DNA of 7,000 nucleotides, from assembly GCA_013151115.1 (NCBI GenBank), contig JAADIW010000144.1, forward strand, positions 1 to 7,000. The letters are read 5' to 3'. The DNA is from Caldisericota bacterium. Its GTDB lineage: Bacteria > Bipolaricaulota > Bipolaricaulia > Bipolaricaulales > Bipolaricaulaceae. Position 1 is the stretch's first letter. Each line of letters opens with the position of its first letter. Shown piece after piece: positions 1-5,976 of the stretch. A program made the position numbers and the translations under genes. The notes under the pieces were generated by a model, which was given only the letters and a program-made list of their open reading frames with translations, did no database searches and was not told the origin of the DNA.

Positions 1-1152
1 CCCTCCCGGCGGGAGATCGGCCACGGGCACCTGGCGGAGGGGGCCCTGCTCGCGGTGATCCCGCCCGAGGACGAGTTCCCCTACATCATCCGCCTGGTCT
101 CAGAGATCCTGGAGTCCAACGGCTCCTCCTCCATGGCCTCCGTGTGCTCCGGGACCCTGGCCCTCATGGACGCCGGCGTCCCGATCAAGGCGCCGGTGGC
201 GGGGGTGGCCATGGGCCTCATCACCGAGGGCGACCGCTACGTGATCCTCACCGATATCCAGGGCTTGGAGGACCACTTCGGCGATATGGACTTCAAGGTG
301 GCGGGGACCGAGCGGGGGGTCACCGCGTTCCAGATGGACGTGAAGATCGGGGGGATAAGCGAAGGTCTTCTGCGGGAAGCCCTGGAGCGGGCGCGACGGG
401 CCCGGATGGAGATACTTCGGGTGATGCTCGCGGCCCTGCCCAAGCCCCGTCCCCAGATCTCCCCCTACGCCCCGATCCTCGAGCTCATGCGGATCCCGGT
501 GGAGAAGATCGGGCTCGTCATCGGGCCGGGCGGCCGCACCATCCGGGAGCTCCAGGAGACCACCGATACCGAGATCGAGATCGAGGATGACGGCCTGGTA
601 CGGATCGTTGGGTCCTCCCGGGAGGCGGTGGAGGCGGCGCGCAAGGCCATCGAGGAACTGACCCAGGAACTGGAGGTGGGGAAGGTCCTCAAGGTGAAGG
701 TGAAGCGCATCGCCCCGTTCGGGGCGTTCGTGGAGATCCGCCCCGGGGTCGAGGGCCTCATCCACATCTCCAACCTCTCCGAGGGGTTCGTGCAGAAAGT
801 CGAGGACGTGGTGAAGCCCGGGGACGAGGTCCTGGTGGAGGTCATCGGCTCCGACGAGATGGGGCGGCCGGAGCTCAAGCGCGTGGAGGAGAAGCCCACG
901 TTCAAGGTGGGGGACATCGTCCAGGGCAAGGTCACCAACGTGGTCGACTATGGGATCTTCGTGGAAATCGCCCCTGGCGTCAGGGGCCTGGTGCACAAGA
1001 CCCGCCTCGGGGAGGGCGCCAAGGATCCCCGTCAGGTGGCCAAGAAGGGCGACACCATCCTCGTGGAGATCGTGGAGATCGACGAACAGGGCCGGTACAA
1101 GCTCCGCCGCGTGGTGCCCAAGTCCCCGCTCAGGATCTCCCCCTCCTCTTAG
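1..1152 (+). CDS. pnp: Polynucleotide phosphorylase, C-terminal part (5' end outside window), with two S1 domains
   Basis: This is the 3' end of the gene for PNPase, the trimeric phosphorolytic 3'-5' exoribonuclease that degrades mRNA to nucleoside diphosphates. The frame is open from base 1 with REIGHG-type sequence, so the gene begins upstream; the GTG at 55 is internal. Visible parts in order: the second RNase PH core, with the SNGSSSMASVC stretch and the catalytic-loop motif DHFGDMDFK (271-297); a KH domain with GPGG loop (about 490-660); an S1 RNA-binding domain (about 676-885) with FGAFVEI; and a second S1 domain (about 901-1119) with YGIFVEI, then a short tail and TAG stop. Family members normally end after one S1 domain, so the second is unusual (see findings). 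An M16 peptidase gene follows 5 bases later, a common bacterial pairing that suggests cotranscription. Identity is certain from the core and KH motifs. Confidence 0.98.
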   Translation, partial: PSRREIGHGHLAEGALLAVIPPEDEFPYIIRLVSEILESNGSSSMASVCSGTLALMDAGVPIKAPVAGVAMGLITEGDRYVILTDIQGLEDHFGDMDFKVAGTERGVTAFQMDVKIGGISEGLLREALERARRARMEILRVMLAALPKPRPQISPYAPILELMRIPVEKIGLVIGPGGRTIRELQETTDTEIEIEDDGLVRIVGSSREAVEAARKAIEELTQELEVGKVLKVKVKRIAPFGAFVEIRPGVEGLIHISNLSEGFVQKVEDVVKPGDEVLVEVIGSDEMGRPELKRVEEKPTFKVGDIVQGKVTNVVDYGIFVEIAPGVRGLVHKTRLGEGAKDPRQVAKKGDTILVEIVEIDEQGRYKLRRVVPKSPLRISPSS

Positions 1153-1157
1153 GTCCC

Positions 1158-2447
1158 ATGCGCGAGGTCTACCCCGGTTGCTTTCGGGAGGAGATCTCCC
1201 CGCATCTGGAGCTCGTGGTGGAGCCCCTTCCCCACGCTAAATCCGTGGCCCTCGGCGTATGGCTCTCCGCCGGGAGCCGCGAGGACCCGCCGGGTAAGGA
1301 CGGCCTCGCCCACTTCACCGAACACATGGTGTTCAAGGGGACCGAGAGGCACACGGCCGCGGAGATCGCCCGGATCATCGACTCCCTGGGGGGGCAGATA
1401 AACGCGGCGACGTCCGAGGAATACACCGTCTACCACAGCACTGTCCTGGCGGAGGGCCTGGAGACCGCCCTGGGGATCTTGGCGGAGCTCATCACGTCCC
1501 CCCGGTTCGCCCCGGAGGAGATCGAGCGGGAGCGCGGGGTGGCGCTGGAGGAGATCCGGGAGGCCGAGGACAGCCCCGAGGATGTGACGATGCGGCTCCT
1601 GGAGGAGGCGCTTTGGGGGGACGCCCATCCCCTGGGACGGCCGATCCTGGGGCGGGCGGACACGGTGGCCGCCATCTCCCACGAGGATCTCCGGGGGTTC
1701 TTCGAGACGCATTACCGCGGGGGACACAAGACGGTGGTGATCTGCGGCGGGATCGAACCCGAGGTGGCACTGGACTTGACCGCGCGGCTCTTCGCCACGG
1801 ATCGGGGCGGGGGCGGTGCCGGACAGAGGCGGGCACCCGACGGGACGGGGGGGCTCCGGATCGAGGCGCGCCCGATCCAGCATATCGCCATCGGGTTCCC
1901 CACGCTCCCGGCGGGGGCCCCGGAGCGGATGGCCCTGGAGGTCCTCAACACGGTCCTGGGCGGGGGGATGAGCTCCCGACTGTTCCAGCGCGTGCGTGAG
2001 GAGAGGGGGCTCGCCTATACCATCACCTCCTTCGTGCGGTATTACACCGACGCCGGATACCTGGGGATCTACGCCGCGACCGAGCCGAAGAGGGCCGGGG
2101 AGATCCTGGCGATCGTGCGCGAGGAGCTCGCGGACCTGGCCCATCGGGGGGCGGGCGATGAGGAGCTCGTGCGGGCGAGGCGCCGGGTACGTGGTCTCTT
2201 CCTCCTCGGCCTCGAGACCCCCGGCGGGAGGATGGGGCGGCTGGGTTGGCTCTCGGCCCTGGGACTCCCCCTGCACTCGCCGGACCAAGTGCTGCGGGAA
2301 CTCGAGGCGGTGACGGGGGATGAGGTCCGGCGACTGGCCGCGGAGTACCTCGCGCCCGCTCGGGCCTCGCTCGCCATGGTGGGCCCCGGGGGAACGGGGT
2401 TGGAACGGCTCGCCGAGGAATTCGTGGAGGTGAGCGGAGTTGCCTAG
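1158..2447 (+). CDS. M16 family (pitrilysin/processing-peptidase-like) zinc metallopeptidase
   Basis: A 429-residue single-chain M16B-type peptidase, the usual bacterial length. The inverted zinc motif HxxEH is present as H52-F-T-E55-H56. The third zinc ligand is E132, 76 residues after H56 as in the family, with the supporting E125 seven residues earlier. The second, non-catalytic half carries the R280/Y287 substrate-binding pair in REERGLAY. The known fold is two homologous halves closing over a peptide; substrates of the bacterial enzymes are mostly unknown. I see no signal peptide, so it is probably cytoplasmic. ATG at 1158 gives the normal N-terminus (LELVVEPLP...GVWLSAGSRED) although the Shine-Dalgarno is weak (AGG at 1151-1153), consistent with coupling to pnp just upstream. 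Its last 8 bases overlap the coaD start. The physiological role cannot be read from sequence. Confidence 0.95.
   Translation: MREVYPGCFREEISPHLELVVEPLPHAKSVALGVWLSAGSREDPPGKDGLAHFTEHMVFKGTERHTAAEIARIIDSLGGQINAATSEEYTVYHSTVLAEGLETALGILAELITSPRFAPEEIERERGVALEEIREAEDSPEDVTMRLLEEALWGDAHPLGRPILGRADTVAAISHEDLRGFFETHYRGGHKTVVICGGIEPEVALDLTARLFATDRGGGGAGQRRAPDGTGGLRIEARPIQHIAIGFPTLPAGAPERMALEVLNTVLGGGMSSRLFQRVREERGLAYTITSFVRYYTDAGYLGIYAATEPKRAGEILAIVREELADLAHRGAGDEELVRARRRVRGLFLLGLETPGGRMGRLGWLSALGLPLHSPDQVLRELEAVTGDEVRRLAAEYLAPARASLAMVGPGGTGLERLAEEFVEVSGVA
2426..2433 (+). promoter_or_regulatory. Strong ribosome binding site for coaD, inside the M16 gene
   Basis: GGAGGTGA lies six bases before a TTG codon at 2440. 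It fixes TTG as the coaD start and means that ribosomes finishing the peptidase gene pass over it, which suggests translational coupling. Confidence 0.85.
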
Positions 2448-2925
2448 GGCCTTGTATCCCGGGAGTTTCGATCCCATCACCTACGGCCACATCGACGTCC
2501 TGCAGCGGGCGCGAAAGCTCTTCTCCCCCCTGATCGTAGCGGTGGTGGAGAACCCCCGGAAGACCCCCCTCTTCTCGGTGGACGAGAGGAGGCGGCTGGT
2601 GGAGGAAGCCCTCCGCGAGGTGGGGATCACGGACGTCCGGGTGGTTACCTATTCGGGGCTCCTCATCGAATGTGCCAAGTCGCTGGGGGTCGGCGTCATC
2701 GTGCGGGGGCTTCGGGCGACCTCTGACTTCGACTACGAATTCCAGCTCGCGCTGACGAACCGGGACCTGGACTCGGACGTGGAGACGGTGTTCCTCATGA
2801 CGGCGGGGAAGTATTCGTTTCTCTCATCGTCGATCGTGAAGGAAGTGGCCCGTTACGGGGGCGACGTCTCCAAGTTCGTCCCCAGGTGCGTCGAACGCGC
2901 CCTCCGGGAAAAGTACAGGCGCTAG
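2440..2925 (+). CDS. coaD: Phosphopantetheine adenylyltransferase
   Basis: CoaD transfers AMP from ATP to 4'-phosphopantetheine, giving dephospho-CoA, the penultimate step of coenzyme A synthesis in the cytoplasm. The 161-residue length is typical for the hexameric bacterial enzyme. The nucleotidyltransferase motif GSFDPITYGH is at residues 8-17 (the TxGH signature). K41 sits where the family has its substrate-binding lysine. The R89-G-L-R92 segment followed by DFDYE matches the conserved phosphopantetheine/ATP site, and the SSSIVKEVA segment near the C-terminus matches the ISS.LVKE motif. The start is TTG at 2440, chosen because a strong ribosome site precedes it and because it gives the usual very short leader before ALYPGSFDP. 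The gene overlaps the M16 stop by 8 bases (2440-2447), so it is likely the last gene of the pnp unit. Confidence 0.97.
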   Translation: MPRALYPGSFDPITYGHIDVLQRARKLFSPLIVAVVENPRKTPLFSVDERRRLVEEALREVGITDVRVVTYSGLLIECAKSLGVGVIVRGLRATSDFDYEFQLALTNRDLDSDVETVFLMTAGKYSFLSSSIVKEVARYGGDVSKFVPRCVERALREKYRR

Positions 2926-2984
2926 TCCCCTATACATCCATTTGGGCCGCGCTCTACGTCCGAAATCGAAGGTGGTGAAAATCC

Positions 2985-3013
2985 TTTATGCCCCTAAGGC
3001 CGCGGGGTATAAT
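2985..3013 (+). promoter_or_regulatory. Putative housekeeping-type promoter for metG
   Basis: A perfect -10 box TATAAT is at 3008-3013, striking in so GC-rich a region. Seventeen bases upstream, TTTATG (2985-2990) is a weak -35 match (3 of 6). Transcription would start near 3020, leaving a leader of about 17 bases with the ribosome site intact. The rest of the 2926-3036 gap holds no gene that I can see. The position between two likely transcription units fits, but the weak -35 keeps confidence moderate. Confidence 0.55.
2986..3012 (+). repeat. Inverted repeat overlapping the putative metG promoter
   Basis: Left arm TTATGCCCC (2986-2994) and right arm GGGGTATAA (3004-3012) flank a 9-base centre. 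Eight of nine positions are complementary as DNA; the ninth would be a G-U pair in RNA. The right arm supplies most of the TATAAT box at 3008-3013, and the left arm covers the -35 position. It could be an operator for a dimeric regulator, or the stem of a weak terminator for coaD, although no T-run follows it. Which of these, if either, is unknown. Confidence 0.5.
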
Positions 3014-3025
3014 CGCCGCCGGTAT

Positions 3026-3030
3026 GGAGG
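3026..3030 (+). promoter_or_regulatory. Ribosome binding site deciding the TTG start of metG
   Basis: GGAGG lies six bases before the TTG at 3037. The only nearby ATG (3024) opens a seven-codon frame that stops at 3045-3047, so TTG is the start. Confidence 0.8.
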
Positions 3031-3036
3031 GCAGCC

Positions 3037-5001
3037 TTGAGACCTGAAATAAAAAGGGTTCTCGTCTGCAGCGCGTGGCCTTACGGCTCGGGGGTCCCAC
3101 ATCTCGGGAACCTCATCGCCTGTCTCCTGTCCGGCGACGTCTTCACCCGTTTCTACCGTATGCTCGGCTATGAGACCCTCCACGTATCCGGGACCGACGC
3201 CCACGGGACCCGGATCGAGTACGAGGCCCACCGGCGTGGCATCTCCCCCAAGGAGCTTGTCGAGGCCGTCCACGCTCGGATCCTCGATATCATCCGGGGG
3301 TTCGACATCGCTATCGACAATTACACCATCACCGAATCACCCGTCCACATCGAGTTCGTCACCGAAATCTATCGGCAGATGGACGCGAACGGTTACATCT
3401 TCTCCCGCGAGGAGGAGCGCGCCTACTGCAACGGATGTGACCGGTTTCTGGCGGACCGTTTCATCGTCGGTACCTGCCCCTACTGTGGTTACCCCAACGC
3501 CCTGGGCAACCAATGCGAGGCCTGTGGGAGATTGCTCGAGCCCGAACAGCTACTCACGCCGCGGTGCGCGTTCTGCGGTTCCACCGACATCGTCCGCAGG
3601 AAGACGCGGCATTGGTATCTGGATCTGGAGAAGCTCGCCCCCCGGATTCTGGAGTACGTGAGGGGCCGCGATTTCCGAGGCAACGTGAAACTCTTCACCG
3701 AGCGCATGATCGAGGCGGGACTCAGGCCCCGGGCGGTCACCCGGGACATCTCGTGGGGGATCCCCGCCCCCTTCGCCGGCGCCGAGGGAAAGGTGATCTA
3801 CGTATGGGCCGAGGCCGCTTTGGGCTACGTGTCCGCCACCATCGAGCACTTCCGGCGGCAGGGGGACGAGGAGGGGTGGAAGAGGTTCTGGTTCGGGGAC
3901 GAGGTCTGGCAGGTTTACACACAGGGAAAGGACAACATCCCGTTTCACACCATCTTCTTCCCCGCCCAGCTCATCGCCTCTGGCCAGGGATATCACCTGC
4001 CCGATCAGATCGCGGCCACCGAGTACCTGAATTGGGTCGGGGGCGAGTCCTTCTCCAAGACGCGGCGCGTGGGCATCTACGCCGATGAGGCGCTGGAGCT
4101 CCTCCCCCCGGTCTACTGGCGCTTCTATCTCCTCTACCACCGCCCCGAGACGGCGGACGTGAACTTCTCCTGGGAGGATTTCGACCGCACGATAAACGCG
4201 GTCTTCGTGAACAACATCGCCAACTTCGTCCACCGGGTGCTATCGTTCGTGTGGTCCAAGTTCGGGGGGAGCGTTCCCGATGTCCCCACGGAGGGAGCCG
4301 TGCGGGACGAGATCGAGCGTGTCTACGGACGCGTGCTCCGCCACGTGGAGGAGGGGTCGCTGGCCTCCGCGCTGAAGGAGGTCGCCGCGCTCTCGGTCTT
4401 CGGGAACGAGTACTTCCAACACAAGGCCCCGTGGCAGACGGGGGACGAGGAGGCGGTGGCGTCGGCGGCGCACCTGGCGAAGGCCATCGCGATCCTGCTG
4501 GAGCCGTTCGTCCCCTCCTTCGCCGCTGGGGTCCTGGACACGATGGGGATCGGCCCCCATGGGCTCGCCGATGCGCTGCAGGGGGCCGCGGGAACGGAGC
4601 TCTCCCGCAAGCCAACCCCGCCCCTGGAGCACGTGGACGTCGAGGACCTGAAGCGCCGCTACCGGGAGATGAAGGAGGAAGGGTTGATAGGGATCGAGGA
4701 GTTCCAAAAGGTGGAACTCGTGGTGGGGCGCATCGTCTCCGTGGAAGAGATCCCCGGCGCGGATAAACTCTATAAGCTCACCTTGGATCTCGGCGACCGC
4801 AAGGCCCAGGCCGTGGCCGGGATCAAGAGGTATTACCGCCGCGAGGAATTGGTGGGGAAGCTCGTGGCCGTGGTGGCGAACTTGAAGCCGGCCACCATCC
4901 GGGGGGTCCGGTCGGAATGCATGATCCTCGCGGCCGCGGACGGCACGCTCGCGGTACTCACGCCGGATCGGGAGGTCCGGCCGGGGACGCGGATCCGCTG
5001 A
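3037..5001 (+). CDS. metG: Methionyl-tRNA synthetase, two-zinc archaeal/eukaryotic-like type with C-terminal tRNA-binding domain
   Basis: This cytoplasmic class I synthetase charges tRNA-Met with methionine, including initiator tRNA. Domains over 654 residues: a Rossmann catalytic core with the HIGH-equivalent H22-L-G-N25 and GTDAHGT (52-58); a connective domain with four CxxC knuckles (C131/134, C147/150, C160/163, C177/180), expected to hold two zinc ions; the KMSKS-equivalent loop S338-F-S-K-T342; a helical anticodon-binding domain (roughly 365-520) with NNIANFVHR; a linker; and a Trbp111/EMAPII-like OB fold (about 553-654) with ADKLYKL and VVANLKPA, which in relatives drives dimerisation and tRNA binding. 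The GVPHLGN and DRFLADRF segments resemble archaeal and eukaryotic enzymes. The catalytic lysine K341 is kept, but the first KMSKS position is serine. The TTG start is supported by its ribosome site. It appears to have its own promoter; rplU follows after 52 bases. Confidence 0.97.
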   Translation: MRPEIKRVLVCSAWPYGSGVPHLGNLIACLLSGDVFTRFYRMLGYETLHVSGTDAHGTRIEYEAHRRGISPKELVEAVHARILDIIRGFDIAIDNYTITESPVHIEFVTEIYRQMDANGYIFSREEERAYCNGCDRFLADRFIVGTCPYCGYPNALGNQCEACGRLLEPEQLLTPRCAFCGSTDIVRRKTRHWYLDLEKLAPRILEYVRGRDFRGNVKLFTERMIEAGLRPRAVTRDISWGIPAPFAGAEGKVIYVWAEAALGYVSATIEHFRRQGDEEGWKRFWFGDEVWQVYTQGKDNIPFHTIFFPAQLIASGQGYHLPDQIAATEYLNWVGGESFSKTRRVGIYADEALELLPPVYWRFYLLYHRPETADVNFSWEDFDRTINAVFVNNIANFVHRVLSFVWSKFGGSVPDVPTEGAVRDEIERVYGRVLRHVEEGSLASALKEVAALSVFGNEYFQHKAPWQTGDEEAVASAAHLAKAIAILLEPFVPSFAAGVLDTMGIGPHGLADALQGAAGTELSRKPTPPLEHVDVEDLKRRYREMKEEGLIGIEEFQKVELVVGRIVSVEEIPGADKLYKLTLDLGDRKAQAVAGIKRYYRREELVGKLVAVVANLKPATIRGVRSECMILAAADGTLAVLTPDREVRPGTRIR

Positions 5002-5008
5002 GGGACCG

Positions 5009-5037
5009 TTGTCCGGGGGCGAGGCGAAAGATAGAAT
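5009..5037 (+). promoter_or_regulatory. Possible weak promoter upstream of rplU
   Basis: TTGTCC (5009-5014, 4 of 6 to the -35 consensus) and TAGAAT (5032-5037, 5 of 6 to the -10 consensus) are exactly 17 bases apart. Against it, transcription would start near 5044, inside the ribosome site, leaving a leader of only about 10 bases. It may be chance, with the ribosomal genes transcribed from further upstream. Confidence 0.3.
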
Positions 5038-5040
5038 GCA

Positions 5041-5047
5041 GAGGAGG
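5041..5047 (+). promoter_or_regulatory. Ribosome binding site deciding the ATG start of rplU
   Basis: GAGGAGG ends six bases before ATG 5054, selecting it over an in-frame TTG at 5009 that would add 15 residues absent from the L21 family. Confidence 0.85.
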
Positions 5048-5053
5048 TCGCCC

Positions 5054-5371
5054 ATGTACGCCATCGTGGAGATACAGGGACACCAATACGTGGTGGAAGA
5101 GGGAACCGTGGTGGAACACGAGCTCATCCGTGGGGTGCAGCCCGGCGAACGGGTGGTATTCGACCGGGTGCTCCTCCTGCGGAACGGCGAGGGGATCGAG
5201 ATCGGGCGGCCCTACGTGGAGCGGGTGCAGGTGGTGGGGGAGGTGGAAGCGGTGGGGAAGCGGCCCAAGGTCCTGATCCAGCGCTTCCGCCCCAAAAAGG
5301 GTTACCGGCGCCTGAAGGGCCACCGACAGCCCTTCATGCGCACGCGCATCGTCTCCATAGAGAGGGCCTGA
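5054..5371 (+). CDS. rplU: Large-subunit ribosomal protein L21 (bL21)
   Basis: bL21 is a primary-type 23S rRNA-binding protein of the 50S subunit. The 105-residue product has the standard length. The family hallmarks are all present: the N-terminal MYAIVEIQGHQYVVEEG (a variant of the usual MYAIVETGGKQYRV), the central FDRVLLL and IGRPYVE segments of the beta barrel, and the basic C-terminal KPKKGYRR-type signature seen here as RPKKGYRRLKGHRQPF. The position immediately before a prp-like gene, rpmA and obg is the classic bacterial arrangement. The stop at 5369-5371 is separated from the next ATG by a single base, so translation of the two is probably coupled. Confidence 0.98.
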   Translation: MYAIVEIQGHQYVVEEGTVVEHELIRGVQPGERVVFDRVLLLRNGEGIEIGRPYVERVQVVGEVEAVGKRPKVLIQRFRPKKGYRRLKGHRQPFMRTRIVSIERA

Positions 5372-5372
5372 T

Positions 5373-5693
5373 ATGGTGGAAGTGCGCATCGAGCGTGATG
5401 AGGAGGGGAGGATCCGCTCCGTCTCCCTGAAGGGAGACGGGGGGGCCGAGGGCCTGGCCGCCCTCGCACTGGTCGAAGCGCCCCTCTTGGGCATGCGTTA
5501 CTATCTGCACCTCTCCCCCGTGGCAAGCCGCGAGGAGGAAGGGCTCTCCTATGTCGTCGACCGATCCGATCCCTTCCTGGATCGGGAACTGGACGCCATC
5601 CTGGAGACGATGCTCCTCGGGCTGCGGGCCCTGGAACGCGATCGTCCAGGGAACATCGTGGTCCGCGAGGTCGGGCTCGACGTCAAGGTGTGA
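5373..5693 (+). CDS. Prp/YsxB-family protein lacking the catalytic His and Cys (probable pseudoenzyme)
   Basis: A 106-residue protein in the slot between L21 and L27 where bacteria carry Prp (YsxB), the cysteine protease that trims the L27 leader in Firmicutes. Family resemblance is clear at the ends: EVRIERDEEGRIRSVSLKG matches the N-terminal strand pair, and ELDAILETMLLGLRALE matches the C-terminal helix. The middle differs. The family GHA motif with catalytic His (about residue 22) reads GDGG, and the following region (28-41, LAALALVEAPLLGM), where the nucleophilic Cys should lie, has none. The protein has no cysteine at all, and its single histidine (H46) is misplaced. Cysteine protease activity is therefore ruled out if this reading is right. 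The gene is intact and translationally linked to its neighbours, with AGAGGG at 5361-5366 as ribosome site. Retention suggests a structural or ribosome-assembly role, but that is inference. Confidence 0.85.
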   Translation: MVEVRIERDEEGRIRSVSLKGDGGAEGLAALALVEAPLLGMRYYLHLSPVASREEEGLSYVVDRSDPFLDRELDAILETMLLGLRALERDRPGNIVVREVGLDVKV

Positions 5694-5694
5694 A

Positions 5695-5706
5695 AAGGAG
5701 GTGATC
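5695..5706 (+). promoter_or_regulatory. Full-length Shine-Dalgarno sequence for rpmA
   Basis: AAGGAGGTGATC is complementary over 12 bases to the conserved 3' end of bacterial 16S rRNA. The GGAGG core is 7 bases from ATG 5709. Such complete complementarity is rare and suggests very high initiation on L27. Confidence 0.9.
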
Positions 5707-5708
5707 AT

Positions 5709-5975
5709 ATGGCCCACAAATCCAGTCAGGGGTCCACGCAGAACACCCGCGACTCCCCGGGGAAGCGTCTCGGCATCAAGCGGTTCGGCGGCGAGCTCGT
5801 TTGGCCCGGCTGCATCATCGTCCGCCAGCGGGGCACCCGCTTCTGGCCGGGAAAGAACGTCGGTATGGGCCGGGACTTCACCCTGTACGCCAAGGTGAAG
5901 GGCTACGTGGAGTTCGCCGGCCGCAAGCGCCGCTACGTGAACGTGATCCCCGTGGAGGAGGGCCAAAAGGCCTGA
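5709..5975 (+). CDS. rpmA: Large-subunit ribosomal protein L27 (bL27), without cleavable N-terminal extension
   Basis: bL27 has a flexible N-terminal tail that reaches the peptidyl-transferase centre of the 50S subunit. The 88-residue product begins directly with MAHKSSQGST, the mature form known from Proteobacteria and Thermus. It lacks the hydrophobic leader ending in FF that Firmicutes add and Prp removes. Family motifs follow: RDSPGKRLGIKRFGGE, IIVRQRGT and GKNVGMGRDFTL. One oddity is N12-T13-R14-D15 where the family nearly always has NGRD. The gene has an exceptionally strong ribosome site, and its stop (5973-5975) lies one base before the obg start. Identity is certain. Confidence 0.99.
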   Translation: MAHKSSQGSTQNTRDSPGKRLGIKRFGGELVWPGCIIVRQRGTRFWPGKNVGMGRDFTLYAKVKGYVEFAGRKRRYVNVIPVEEGQKA

Positions 5976-5976
5976 T

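Noticed and set aside
55..57. GTG as a true start for a shortened PNPase
   Set aside because: The frame is open to base 1 and the preceding codons encode conserved PNPase core sequence (REIGHG), so the GTG is internal.
1149..2480. Long minus-strand open frame of 443 codons opposite the M16 gene
   Set aside because: It is antisense to a gene with clear M16 motifs, has low-complexity Pro/Gly/Arg/His composition, and arises from GC-rich third codon positions on the + strand.
2919..2952. Possible intrinsic terminator just after coaD (GCGC and CCC pairing with GGG and GCGC)
   Set aside because: Pairing is interrupted by an asymmetric internal loop, the loop is long and no T-run follows, so it does not support a terminator call.
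2926..3036. Riboswitch or T-box leader before metG
   Set aside because: The gap is only 111 bases and the likely transcript leader about 17 bases, far too short for a T-box or SAM riboswitch, and no conserved core motif is visible.
5009..5053. Upstream TTG start for rplU adding 15 residues
   Set aside because: It has no ribosome site, the extra residues are not part of the L21 family, and ATG 5054 has a strong site and the canonical MYAIVE start.
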